From: Oceanicoccus sp. | Lineage (GTDB): Bacteria; Pseudomonadota; Gammaproteobacteria; Pseudomonadales; Dasaniaceae | Reading direction: 5' to 3' | NCBI RefSeq assembly: GCF_029238675.1 | Contig: NZ_JAQWFR010000022.1 | Location: forward strand, 1 to 64,000 | DNA length: 64,000 nucleotides | Shown: piece after piece, positions 7,768 through 16,053 of the stretch | Layout: each line of letters begins with the position of its first letter | How positions within the stretch are numbered: position 1 is the first letter of the stretch | The notes under the pieces: generated by a model | Databases searched by the model: none | What the model saw: the letters and a program-made list of their open reading frames with translations, nothing else | Told to the model about the DNA's origin: nothing | Program-made: the position numbers and the translations under genes

Positions 7768-8628
7768 TTACAGGCTAAGTGCTTGATACGTAGGGGAAAT
7801 ATTCACCCCTTTGGCAATAAAGCCCTGTAATCCTTTAGGTAACTGATGAAGAATTTGCTCAGCTGACTCGCGGTCAGGGCATTGAGCAAAAACACAGGCA
7901 CCAGTACCTGTGAGTCGAGCTGGGTTCGTATCGGTAGTTTGGTCTAGTGAATCTAACCATGTCATGGCGTTGTCCACTGCTGGATAACATGCCCTGACTA
8001 CCGTTTCGCAGTCATTGTGACCACCCTGCTTCAAAACGGCGGCTATTGTGATGGGAGAGGTGTTACGAGTCAACCGTTTATGGGAAAAAATTTCCGCCGT
8101 TGAGACCTCGCAGTCAGGCTTTGCCACAAAGTACCAGGATTCAGGAATATCAATAGCTTGCAGTTGTTCGCCGACACCTTCAGCCCAGGCCGAGTGGCCC
8201 CTGATAAATACCGGCACATCGGCTCCTAATTGCAGGCCTAAATCAGCCAGTTGGTCAATGGATAAGTCCAATTTCCAGAGCTGATTTAAGGCTAGAAGAG
8301 TGGTTGCCGCATTAGAACTGCCACCGCCAATGCCACCTCCCATGGGGAGGATTTTTTCCAGTTTGATATCAGCACCCATGGTCTTGGTTGGGTCTTGCTG
8401 TTGCAGCAGGCGAGCTGCGCGAATAATCAGGTTATCTTGCTGGGCCACACCGTCTATGGCCGGGCTTAGCTGCAGTTTATTATCATTCCGGGTTTGGTAG
8501 TGCAGCGTATCGCCGTAGTCCAGCAGCTGAAATAGTGTCTGTAGTTGGTGGTAGCCATCATTTTGCTGCCCGGTAATATGCAGCATCAGGTTCAATTTGG
8601 CAGGGGATAGTAGGCTTAATGTATTCAT
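7768..8628 (-). CDS. ispE: 4-diphosphocytidyl-2-C-methyl-D-erythritol kinase
   Basis: The 286-residue GHMP kinase phosphorylates CDP-ME in the MEP route to isoprenoids. It shows the opening [23 protein letters not shown], with the catalytic-site lysine and histidine region, the glycine-rich ATP loop [18 protein letters not shown], and the C-terminal [10 protein letters not shown]. Its start overlaps the lolB stop by four bases (ATGA), so the two are translationally coupled; the lolB-ispE-tRNA-Gln-prs order is conserved in gammaproteobacteria. Confidence 0.97.
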   Translation of the reverse strand: MNTLSLLSPAKLNLMLHITGQQNDGYHQLQTLFQLLDYGDTLHYQTRNDNKLQLSPAIDGVAQQDNLIIRAARLLQQQDPTKTMGADIKLEKILPMGGGIGGGSSNAATTLLALNQLWKLDLSIDQLADLGLQLGADVPVFIRGHSAWAEGVGEQLQAIDIPESWYFVAKPDCEVSTAEIFSHKRLTRNTSPITIAAVLKQGGHNDCETVVRACYPAVDNAMTWLDSLDQTTDTNPARLTGTGACVFAQCPDRESAEQILHQLPKGLQGFIAKGVNISPTYQALSL

Positions 8629-9242
8629 GGTGCAGTGGTTTGCTTGGGGCAGTCAGGGTTTAGCTGCCACGCTTTGATCACCAGGGTGACTTTTAATGGC
8701 GCTTGTTCGGCGATAATTCTAGCGGGTAATTGGTATTTATCCTGTTGGGTTAGTCGGGGGTAGCTTAGTCGCCAGCCTTCTTGGCTAAACCCCAATACCT
8801 GGTTTGGCTGGTTGGCTCGATAAGCAAAATCCGGGTCCGGGATTGCCCGAAGCCAGTGGCGTAGTTGTTCCACCGGCAGCGACCAGCCTAGCTGTTGTTC
8901 TAATAGTTGGCCGGCACTGCTGGCACTGTAGTGTTGTTGATTGCTGGTGGCTAAATGTACCTGCTCGGCATTGCCCACCAAATGGGCTGCCCCCTGGCCC
9001 AGTGGTCCACTGAGGCGGATATCAAAGTCATCGCCGCATTGGTTCCAGTTCAGGTAGGCGCTATGGGCTTGTGTTTCATTGCGTAGCCCTATTTTGCCGC
9101 GCACTGACCACTGCTGAATGCTGTTGTTATTGGCCAATGTATCCAGAGTATTGGCGGGTTCAGTGGGTTGTTGTTGCCATTGGCTACAGGCGGTCAGTGA
9201 GAGTATGGCCAGAACCTGTAGCAACTTTATATAGAAGGACAT
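8625..9242 (-). CDS. lolB: Outer-membrane lipoprotein receptor LolB
   Basis: This 205-residue lipoprotein takes lipoproteins from LolA and inserts them in the outer membrane. It has a signal peptide with lipobox LTAC (Cys19) and Ser at the next position, which directs export to the outer membrane. The mature part shows [11 protein letters not shown] and the beta-barrel residues of the LolA/LolB fold ([25 protein letters not shown]). It overlaps the upstream TPR gene by one base (TAATG) and ispE by four, so the three genes form one translation-coupled operon. Confidence 0.95.
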   Translation of the reverse strand: MSFYIKLLQVLAILSLTACSQWQQQPTEPANTLDTLANNNSIQQWSVRGKIGLRNETQAHSAYLNWNQCGDDFDIRLSGPLGQGAAHLVGNAEQVHLATSNQQHYSASSAGQLLEQQLGWSLPVEQLRHWLRAIPDPDFAYRANQPNQVLGFSQEGWRLSYPRLTQQDKYQLPARIIAEQAPLKVTLVIKAWQLNPDCPKQTTAP

Positions 9243-11008
9243 TATTCTGTCGCTTGCTGTTCAGCGTTAAGGCGTTGCATGGTTTCTTTGATGTAGCTGC
9301 TATTGGGTTTGGTTTTCAGGCCATTTTGCCAAACCTGCATGGCACCTTCTTTATCACCGGACTGCCATAAGGCTTCGCCAAGATGGGCAGCTACTTCATG
9401 GTCCGGGAAGCCCTTATAGGCTTCGGTCAGATATTTTAATGCTTCATCAAGGTTGCCACGGCGGTACTGTACCCAGCCCAGACTATCCTGTATGGCGGGG
9501 TCTCCGGGTTTGGCGGCCAAAGCTCGGCTAATATAGCCATAGGCTTCCTCCAGCCGTTCGCTGCGATTAGCCAATACATAGCCCAATGCATTTAGCGCAG
9601 TGGCGTTGTTATTGTCCTGGGCAATAATCTTTAGTAAATCCTGCTCCATCAAGTCCAGCTTATCGAGGCGTTCACTCAGCATTGAGCGGGCGTATAGCAG
9701 GCGGGGCTGTTCGGGGCTGATTAACAAGGCCTCGGTTAATAGAGCATGGGCTTCTTCAACGCGGCTGTTATTGAGTAACAGCTCTGACTCCAGCAGGTAT
9801 AGGTGCACGGAGTGTTGCGGGTATTGCTGGTAGATACCTTGCAGGTGTTCCCGGGCGGTATCGACTCGCCCCTGCATAGCGTAGATGCTAACAATGCGAT
9901 TGATAGCCGCCAAAAAGTCAGTACCCGGGGGGATTTGCTGGTAGTAATCAATAGCGGTCTCCCAGTCTTGATCCAGCTCTGCCAGTTGCCCCAGGTAAAA
10001 GTTTGCCTCGGTGGTTCGGCTGCCCGTGTTTAATAGACGCTGAAAGTAGCTTTGGGCATCTTCAGTTTGTTGGGTTTCTTTGCTAATCAGGCCCAGTGAG
10101 AGCAGCAGGTCAGGGTCTTTGGGTGAGAAAGATAATAAGATCTCAAACTGCTGTTTGGCCTTTTCAATATTCTTAGCCATAAGCATGCGGGCATATTGCA
10201 GGCGCAAACGGCGATTATTGGGGTTTGAGGCCACCACTTTTTCCAGTCGAACATAGGCTTCTTCTACACGGTTTAATTGCTGTAGTAATCTGGCTTCTAC
10301 CACAACAGCGTGTATGTCTTGATCATCAATCTCGAGTACAGCGCGAATAATATCGAGAGCTTCTTCAGTTTCTCCACGCTGTTGGGTTATTAGAGCCTTG
10401 GACGTCAGTAGCTGGGTATTATTGGGATAAGTCACCAAAAGCTCGTCGACACGGATTTGCGCAGCATTGCGTGTGGCCTCCGGCAGCGATAGGGTGCTGG
10501 CGGCAATCGCGGCAAAATTAGTGTTGCCACCTTGCTTCAGTACGATGGCCATATGGTCCAGGGCTTCAAGTGGACGCTTATTTTTGGCCAGCATGGTGGC
10601 GACGGTGTACAGGGCTTCGGGGTTTTCTGGTTCCAGTTCTATCCATAGCTGGGCGGCATCCAAGGTTGCTTTATCGGCACCGAGAAATTGCGCTAGCCGG
10701 GTTGCCCTTGCAGTAACACCGGGGTCACGGGTTTGGTGAGCTTGTTGTAGATAGTTACCTAAAGCCAGGTCATAGCGATTACGCCTGACGGCAAATTCAG
10801 CGACTAGCAGGTCATGAAAGCTGTCGGCGGGGAAGGGTCTGGCGGGGATTTCTGCTGCTACCTCTTCCTCTTCGGGCTCTGCTACCGTGGTAGCCGCCTC
10901 AGCAGGAAGTGGGGTTGGTTGTTCGGAGGTGCTGCTACAAGCGCCAAGCAGGGCTGGCAAGAGTAATACCGCGAGTACTTTTACAGTGGTGGTACAAACC
11001 TGGGTCAT
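9242..11008 (-). CDS. TPR-repeat lipoprotein upstream of lolB
   Basis: This 588-residue protein begins with a signal peptide and lipobox LLGAC (Cys24), followed by SS, which suggests the outer membrane. A Pro/Glu-rich linker leads to a long array of tetratricopeptide helices from about residue 65 to the end, with typical units such as ATALNALGYVLANRSERLEEA and SLGWVQYRRGNLDEALKYL. Proteins of this kind always sit before lolB in pseudomonads and relatives and are assumed to be scaffolds in outer-membrane assembly, but their exact role is unknown. It is the first gene of the minus-strand operon that diverges from hemA. Confidence 0.88.
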   Translation of the reverse strand: MTQVCTTTVKVLAVLLLPALLGACSSTSEQPTPLPAEAATTVAEPEEEEVAAEIPARPFPADSFHDLLVAEFAVRRNRYDLALGNYLQQAHQTRDPGVTARATRLAQFLGADKATLDAAQLWIELEPENPEALYTVATMLAKNKRPLEALDHMAIVLKQGGNTNFAAIAASTLSLPEATRNAAQIRVDELLVTYPNNTQLLTSKALITQQRGETEEALDIIRAVLEIDDQDIHAVVVEARLLQQLNRVEEAYVRLEKVVASNPNNRRLRLQYARMLMAKNIEKAKQQFEILLSFSPKDPDLLLSLGLISKETQQTEDAQSYFQRLLNTGSRTTEANFYLGQLAELDQDWETAIDYYQQIPPGTDFLAAINRIVSIYAMQGRVDTAREHLQGIYQQYPQHSVHLYLLESELLLNNSRVEEAHALLTEALLISPEQPRLLYARSMLSERLDKLDLMEQDLLKIIAQDNNNATALNALGYVLANRSERLEEAYGYISRALAAKPGDPAIQDSLGWVQYRRGNLDEALKYLTEAYKGFPDHEVAAHLGEALWQSGDKEGAMQVWQNGLKTKPNSSYIKETMQRLNAEQQATE

Positions 11009-11028
11009 AGAACATGAGTCCTTTTATT

Positions 11029-11056
11029 AGGCCGCTATGATGACATAAAGCGGCCT
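11029..11056. other. Hairpin in the 5' leader of the TPR gene
   Basis: AGGCCGCT (11029-11036) and AGCGGCCT (11049-11056) form a perfect 8-bp stem with a 12-base loop, 21 bases upstream of the TPR start codon. No T tract follows on either strand, so it is not a standard terminator. It may affect mRNA stability or translation. Confidence 0.5.
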
Positions 11057-11230
11057 CTAATCCATATAACTATTATATAAGTAGCACTGTGAATCCACTT
11101 TTGATCGCTAACTTGTTAGAATTGTGCGCTTTTTTGTAGTGAGGGGTGCGATAATGCCCTCTTACCATCATTGATTATTTGGCTTGCCGCCACTTTTTAT
11201 ACTTTCTGACTGAGGATTCAACACCGCTGT

Positions 11231-12538
11231 ATGGGCTTGATCGCACTGGGCATTAATCACAAATCTGCCAATATCGCTCTGCGCGAGCGCGTGGCGTTTG
11301 CGCCTGAGCAAATGGCTGAGGCGCTGCAGGACGCCTTGGCTGATGCTCTATTGGCGGAAGTGGTGATCTTGTCGACCTGTAATCGTACCGAGCTATTTGC
11401 CATTGTGGCGGATGAGCACGTTGAGGGCGGGGAGCAGCGGGCACTGGCTTGGCTGGGCGCCTATCACCATATCCCTTTATCTGACCTGGAGAGCTGTTAT
11501 TACTCTTACAGTGATCAAAATGCGCTGCGGCATATTATTCAGGTCACCAGTGGCCTGGACTCGATGGTGCTGGGTGAACCACAAATTTTTGGGCAAATGA
11601 AATCGGCTTTTGCGGTAGCCCAGGAAGCGGGGTCAGTTGATAGCGAGTTGTCGCGTATTTTCCCCCATGTCTTTTCCGTGGCAAAAAAAGTGCGCACTGA
11701 TACCGCCATTGGTAAAAACCCGGTGTCGGTGGCTTATGCGGCGGTGAATTTATCCCATCATATATTTTCTGACCTGACTGAGACCCACGCTTTATTGATT
11801 GGTGCCGGTGAAACCATTGAACTGGTGGCCCGGCATCTGTCAGAAAATGGCGTTAAAAGTATTGTGGTCGCCAATCGTACCCTGGGACGGGCAAGGGAGT
11901 TGGCCCATCGTTTTGGCGCAGAGGCGGTGCTGTTATCTGAAATTCCTGAACAGTTGGTTAATGCGGATATTGTGATTTCTTCCACCGCCAGTCAGTTGCC
12001 TATTTTGGGTAAAGGGGCAGTGGAGCATGCTTTAAAACTGCGCAAGCATCGTCCTATTTTAATGGTCGATATCGCGGTGCCCAGAGATATAGAAGAACAG
12101 GTGGGTGAGTTAAGCGATATTTATTTATATACCGTTGATGACCTGACTGAAATTGTTGATGAGAATAAACGCAACCGCGAGTCAGAAGCCCGCAAAGCGG
12201 ATAAGCTGATTGATCAAGGTGTAGACAATTATTTGCAGCAGTTGCGATCCCTTGATGTGGTTTCAACCCTAAAGGCTTATCGTCAACTGTCGGAACAAAC
12301 CCGCGATATAGAGTTAGAAAGGGCGTTAAAACAATTGGCTAAAGGTGAAAGTGCAGAGCAGGTAGTCACACAGCTTGCCCGTAGCCTAACCAATAAGTTT
12401 ATGCATAGGCCAAGTATAGAAATGAAAAAAGCCAGTGCCGATGGTCGCGAAGATAAAGTAGGCTGGGCGCATCAATTATTTGGGCTGCATGTTGATGTTG
12501 ATGTTGATGTTGATAAAGAGCCTAAAGAATCAGACTAA
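11231..12538 (+). CDS. hemA: Glutamyl-tRNA reductase
   Basis: This 435-residue enzyme reduces glutamyl-tRNA to glutamate-1-semialdehyde, the first step of C5 haem synthesis. The N-terminal domain has GINHKSA and the catalytic cysteine Cys50 in STCNRTELF. The NADPH domain has [13 protein letters not shown], and [18 protein letters not shown] is the family signature. The spinal and dimerisation helices follow. The last residues are unusual: four in-frame copies of GTTGAT (12491-12514) give an (Val-Asp)4 stretch before KEPKESD. The gene diverges from the lolB operon and is 12 bases before prfA, the usual hemA-prfA-prmC order. Confidence 0.97.
   Translation: MGLIALGINHKSANIALRERVAFAPEQMAEALQDALADALLAEVVILSTCNRTELFAIVADEHVEGGEQRALAWLGAYHHIPLSDLESCYYSYSDQNALRHIIQVTSGLDSMVLGEPQIFGQMKSAFAVAQEAGSVDSELSRIFPHVFSVAKKVRTDTAIGKNPVSVAYAAVNLSHHIFSDLTETHALLIGAGETIELVARHLSENGVKSIVVANRTLGRARELAHRFGAEAVLLSEIPEQLVNADIVISSTASQLPILGKGAVEHALKLRKHRPILMVDIAVPRDIEEQVGELSDIYLYTVDDLTEIVDENKRNRESEARKADKLIDQGVDNYLQQLRSLDVVSTLKAYRQLSEQTRDIELERALKQLAKGESAEQVVTQLARSLTNKFMHRPSIEMKKASADGREDKVGWAHQLFGLHVDVDVDVDKEPKESD
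12491..12514 (+). repeat. Four tandem GTTGAT hexamers inside hemA
   Basis: The hexamer GTTGAT occurs four times without interruption and encodes Val-Asp pairs near the HemA C-terminus. Because the unit is six bases, copy changes would keep the frame. Confidence 0.9.
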
Positions 12539-12550
12539 AAAAGAGACACC

Positions 12551-13636
12551 ATGAAAGACTCGATAGTTAATAAATTAGATAACCTGATAGATCGCTATGA
12601 AGAACTGGGCGCGTTGCTGAGTGATAGTGAGATTATTAGCGATCAGGATAAATTCAGGCCCTTATCTCAAGAGTATGCCGAAGTTGAGCCTGTCGTTAAA
12701 AGCTACAACCACTATCGGCAAACTCTGGATGATATTGAAGAAGCCCAATTGTTATTAAAAGATGGCGATGCGGATATGCGTGAGATGGCGCAGGAAGAGC
12801 TTTCCGACGCTCAAAGTCGCCGCGATGAAATGGAAGCCGAACTACAAAAATTATTACTCCCCAGGGATCCCAACGATTCTAATAATGTCTTTTTAGAAGT
12901 ACGTGCGGGTACCGGGGGTGATGAGGCGGCTATTTTCTCAGGTGATTTATACCGAATGTATACCCGTTATGCGGAAAACCAGGGCTGGAAGATCGAGCCG
13001 ATCTCTGAGCGCGAAGGTGATCACGGTGGTTATAAAGAAGTTATTGCCCGCGTTACCGGTAAAGATGTTTATGCCCATTTAAAGTTTGAGTCCGGTGCTC
13101 ATCGCGTACAGCGCGTACCAGAAACAGAATCACAAGGGCGGGTACATACTTCAGCCTGCACCGTAGCGATCATGCCTGAAATTGATAGCGTAAATGAAAT
13201 AGAAATTAATAAAAACGATTTGCGAGTCGATACCTTTCGCGCTTCCGGTGCCGGTGGTCAGCATGTTAACAAAACTGATTCCGCTATTCGTCTAACCCAT
13301 ATACCCACCGGTATTGTGGTGGAGTGTCAGGACGAACGTTCACAGCATAAAAATAAAGCGCGAGCGATGTCGTTATTACAATCAAGAATTCTTACTGGAA
13401 TTCAAGATAAACAACAGCAAGAGCAGGCGGATGAGCGCCGCAACCTGGTGGGTAGTGGTGATCGCTCTGAGCGCATCCGAACCTATAACTACCCGCAGGG
13501 TCGAGTGACCGATCACCGTATTAACTTAACCTTATATAAACTGTCAGAAGTGATGGAAGGTTCTTTAGGTGAAGTGGTTGATCCATTGCGTAATGAATAT
13601 CAGGCCGACCAGCTAGCGGCCATGGCAGACGACTAA
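12551..13636 (+). CDS. prfA: Peptide chain release factor 1
   Basis: This 361-residue class I release factor ends translation at UAA and UAG. The codon-recognition motif is PET in [16 protein letters not shown], the RF1 (PxT) type and not the SPF of RF2. GGQ, which triggers hydrolysis, is at residues 235-237 in [14 protein letters not shown]; the glutamine is the target of PrmC, encoded next. The N-terminal coiled region and the C-terminal [12 protein letters not shown] are both normal. It is four bases ahead of prmC. Confidence 0.98.
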   Translation: MKDSIVNKLDNLIDRYEELGALLSDSEIISDQDKFRPLSQEYAEVEPVVKSYNHYRQTLDDIEEAQLLLKDGDADMREMAQEELSDAQSRRDEMEAELQKLLLPRDPNDSNNVFLEVRAGTGGDEAAIFSGDLYRMYTRYAENQGWKIEPISEREGDHGGYKEVIARVTGKDVYAHLKFESGAHRVQRVPETESQGRVHTSACTVAIMPEIDSVNEIEINKNDLRVDTFRASGAGGQHVNKTDSAIRLTHIPTGIVVECQDERSQHKNKARAMSLLQSRILTGIQDKQQQEQADERRNLVGSGDRSERIRTYNYPQGRVTDHRINLTLYKLSEVMEGSLGEVVDPLRNEYQADQLAAMADD

Positions 13637-13640
13637 CACC

Positions 13641-14495
13641 ATGGCAACCGTGGCGGAGTTGCTATCACAGCGCCAGCAATTACTGGCTACTAGTGATAGC
13701 CCAGCGTTAGATATAGAAATACTACTCTGCCATTGTTTGCAAAAACAGAGCAGCTACCTACGGGCGTGGCCCGAAGCAGAAGTACCAGAACAAACCGAGC
13801 AACAATTTCAAGCCTTGGTACAACGACGTATAGCCGGAGAGCCAGTCGCTTATCTGATTGGCGAGCGCGGCTTTTGGTCGTTGGATTTACAGGTTAACCC
13901 CTCTACCTTAATACCCCGCCCGGAAACTGAATTGCTGGTTGAATTAGCACTGGCTAAAATATCGGACAAACCCTCGGCTAAAATTCTCGATCTAGGTACC
14001 GGCACCGGAGCTATAGCACTTTCGTTAGCGTCTGAACGTAGTGATTGTGAGGTGAAAGCCTGTGATGTAGAAGAGGGTGCTGTTGCGTTGGCGGAAAGTA
14101 ATCGCAAAAAATACGGCTTAAGTAATGTCGAGGTATTTCAGTCAGATTGGTTTGCTGCGGTTAACGGCCAACAGTTTGATTTGATAGTTAGTAATCCTCC
14201 CTATATTGATCCCGATGACCAACATTTACAGCAGGGCGATGTGCGTTTTGAGCCGCGCTCAGCGTTGGTGGCGGATAACAAAGGCCTGGCCGATATCGAA
14301 ACCATTATTCAACAGGCGTCAGCCTATCTTAACGATAAAGCCTGGCTGTTGTTTGAACATGGTTATGACCAGGCTGCCTCAGTACAGGCCTTATTGATTA
14401 AAGCAGGTTTTGACCAGGTCTTTACTGAACAAGACCTGGCTGGTGTCGACCGCGTCACCGGAGCTTGCTATACCGTCAAAAAGGGTGGAGCATAA
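13641..14495 (+). CDS. prmC: Release factor glutamine N5-methyltransferase
   Basis: This 284-residue protein methylates the GGQ glutamine of RF1 and RF2. It has an N-terminal helical domain, the SAM-binding motif ILDLGTGTGAIALSLA, and the catalytic NPPY at residues 185-188 (IVSNPPYIDP), which binds the target glutamine. The C-terminal YDQAASVQALL..AGF is typical. It lies right after prfA, its substrate gene, and five bases before moeB. Confidence 0.97.
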   Translation: MATVAELLSQRQQLLATSDSPALDIEILLCHCLQKQSSYLRAWPEAEVPEQTEQQFQALVQRRIAGEPVAYLIGERGFWSLDLQVNPSTLIPRPETELLVELALAKISDKPSAKILDLGTGTGAIALSLASERSDCEVKACDVEEGAVALAESNRKKYGLSNVEVFQSDWFAAVNGQQFDLIVSNPPYIDPDDQHLQQGDVRFEPRSALVADNKGLADIETIIQQASAYLNDKAWLLFEHGYDQAASVQALLIKAGFDQVFTEQDLAGVDRVTGACYTVKKGGA

Positions 14496-14499
14496 GCTC

Positions 14500-15252
14500 A
14501 TGAATGACGATCAGCTACTGCGCTATAGCCGCCAGATTATGCTGGAAGATTTTGATATCCAGGGCCAGCAGCGTTTACTCGACGCCAAAGTCCTGATTGT
14601 TGGTTTGGGTGGCCTTGGCTGCCCCGTTGCCTTATATCTGGCCGCGGCCGGAGTGGGTGAATTATGGTTGGCTGATTTTGATATTGTAGAAATCAGTAAT
14701 CTGCAACGACAAATAGCCCATACCATGGCCGATATTGATCGCCCCAAAGTCATATCCACCAGTGAGGCGATTGCAGCAATCAACCCTGAAGCCAGAACCT
14801 CCTGCATTAGTGAAAAACTGACAGGGCAATTTTTGCAAGATGCTGTAGCCAGTGTTGATCTGGTGGTTGATGCCAGTGATAACTTTACCACTCGGTTTGA
14901 AATCAACCGTGCTTGTGTCGCTAACAAAACACCGCTGGTTTCCGGCGCCGCCATTCGCAGTGAAGGACAGGTCATCGTGTTTGATAGCCGTCAGGAACAT
15001 AGCCCCTGCTACCGCTGTTTATACGACGATAGCAGCGGCGATGAAAATCTTAGCTGTTCAGAAAGTGGTGTGTTGGCTCCACTAGTGGGAGTGATTGGTT
15101 CCATGCAGGCACTGGAGGCGGTTAAATTGCTCAGTGGTTTTGGCGATTCACTAACCGGTCAATTGCAAGTGTTTGACGCCAAAGTTATGGAGTGGCGTAA
15201 GCTTAAAGTCCCCCAAAACCCTGAATGCCCCGTTTGTGGTGCCAGCAAATAA
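14500..15252 (+). CDS. moeB: HesA/MoeB/ThiF-family adenylyltransferase (MoeB-like)
   Basis: This 250-residue E1-like enzyme activates the C-terminal glycine of a sulfur-carrier protein such as MoaD or ThiS. It shows the nucleotide loop VLIVGLGGLGCPVALYLAAAG, the conserved Arg/Asn segment ISNLQRQI, and DASDNFTTRFEINRACV. Zinc ligands are paired cysteines in CYRCL and CPVCG. Start ATG 14500 is chosen because GGAG precedes it and the N-terminus LRYSRQIML matches the family; the reading frame itself is open further upstream inside prmC. Position after prmC is the common MoeB arrangement, but a ThiF role cannot be ruled out. Confidence 0.9.
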   Translation: MNDDQLLRYSRQIMLEDFDIQGQQRLLDAKVLIVGLGGLGCPVALYLAAAGVGELWLADFDIVEISNLQRQIAHTMADIDRPKVISTSEAIAAINPEARTSCISEKLTGQFLQDAVASVDLVVDASDNFTTRFEINRACVANKTPLVSGAAIRSEGQVIVFDSRQEHSPCYRCLYDDSSGDENLSCSESGVLAPLVGVIGSMQALEAVKLLSGFGDSLTGQLQVFDAKVMEWRKLKVPQNPECPVCGASK

Positions 15253-15320
15253 GCACCTGCTGTTTGCAACTTTGAACCATAGTATTTGTCCTAGTCCGCA
15301 ATCAGCCTTATGTATAAATC

Positions 15321-15342
15321 TTAGCTAATAATCATTAGCTAA
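15321..15342. promoter_or_regulatory. Perfect inverted repeat upstream of the DoxX-like gene
   Basis: TTAGCTAAT (15321-15329) and ATTAGCTAA (15334-15342) are perfect 9-base arms around AATC. The repeat lies just downstream of a TATAAA at 15313-15318 and 19 bases before the ribosome binding site of the DoxX-like gene, as an operator would. A CACTTTTT follows, so a weak terminator of moeB is an alternative. Confidence 0.5.
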
Positions 15343-15371
15343 CACTTTTTGGAATGGATCGGAGTGTCATT

Positions 15372-16022
15372 ATGATGTCATTAATTACCACCTATAACGG
15401 GTTGCACCAACAGGTGTTTGGTCGGCTTAACCTGCTTGAGGGCTTTGCCCCTTTATTACTACGCTTATACCTTATTCCAGTTTTGTGGATGGCAGGAACC
15501 CACAAGATTGATTTAACCACGCTAATGCCTTTTGAAAATACCGTGGCCTGGTTTGGTAATCCCGAGTGGGGTCTGGGGCTGCCGCTGCCAACTTTAATGG
15601 CGTTTATGGCGGGCTGGACTGAAATACTGGGCGCTATTTTTCTGGCCGGTGGTTTTGCTGTTCGCTGGATATCTATACCGCTAATGGTCACCATGCTGGT
15701 GGCTGCCTTTACTGCCCACTGGGAATTTGGCTGGCAGGCTATTGCTGATGCTGGCGCACCGTTTGCCAATGAGAGAGTGATGGAGTCCGCGGATAAGTTG
15801 GCCGCCGCCAAATCCATTTTGCGTGAACATGGTAATTACGATTGGCTAACCAGTAGTGGCTCGGTGGTGATTTTAAATAGTGGTATCGAGTTTGCCGCCA
15901 CTTATTTTGTTATGTTGTTTGCTTTGCTATTTACCGGTGGTGGTCGATATACCAGTATCGACTATTGGCTGAGCCGCCGCTTTAAACCCTCCGTCATTCC
16001 CGCGCAGGCGGGAACCCAGTAA
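15372..16022 (+). CDS. DoxX-family membrane protein
   Basis: The 216-residue protein has about four membrane helices in the DoxX layout: LLLRLYLIPVLWMAGTHK, a second around MAFMAGWTEILGAIFLAGG, a third ISIPLMVTMLVAAFTAHW and a fourth near FAATYFVMLFALLF. The Arg in the first helix and the GWTEILG motif are typical. DoxX proteins are quinone-linked or redox-related membrane proteins with no single known role. ATG 15372 is chosen because GGAG at 15361-15364 is well placed; an ATG at 15354 lacks one. The last ten codons (about SVIPAQAGTQ) lie inside a REP-type repeat, so the natural C-terminus was probably replaced by repeat insertion. Confidence 0.8.
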   Translation: MMSLITTYNGLHQQVFGRLNLLEGFAPLLLRLYLIPVLWMAGTHKIDLTTLMPFENTVAWFGNPEWGLGLPLPTLMAFMAGWTEILGAIFLAGGFAVRWISIPLMVTMLVAAFTAHWEFGWQAIADAGAPFANERVMESADKLAAAKSILREHGNYDWLTSSGSVVILNSGIEFAATYFVMLFALLFTGGGRYTSIDYWLSRRFKPSVIPAQAGTQ

Positions 16023-16053
16023 ACGTGGATTCCCGCCTGCGCGAGAATGACGG
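15991..16053. repeat. REP-type inverted repeat, divergent copy
   Basis: CCGTCATTCCCGCGCAGGCGGG and its inverted partner ending GAATGACGG flank a short centre. It lies between the convergent DoxX-like and GGDEF-EAL genes; the DoxX-like stop codon (16020-16022) is inside it and the other stop codon (16054) is adjacent. It differs from the other copies by GCAGGC in place of GAAGGC. Confidence 0.85.

Noticed and set aside
11029-11056. Terminator in the hemA-TPR gap
   Set aside because: The stem is perfect but has no T tract on either strand.
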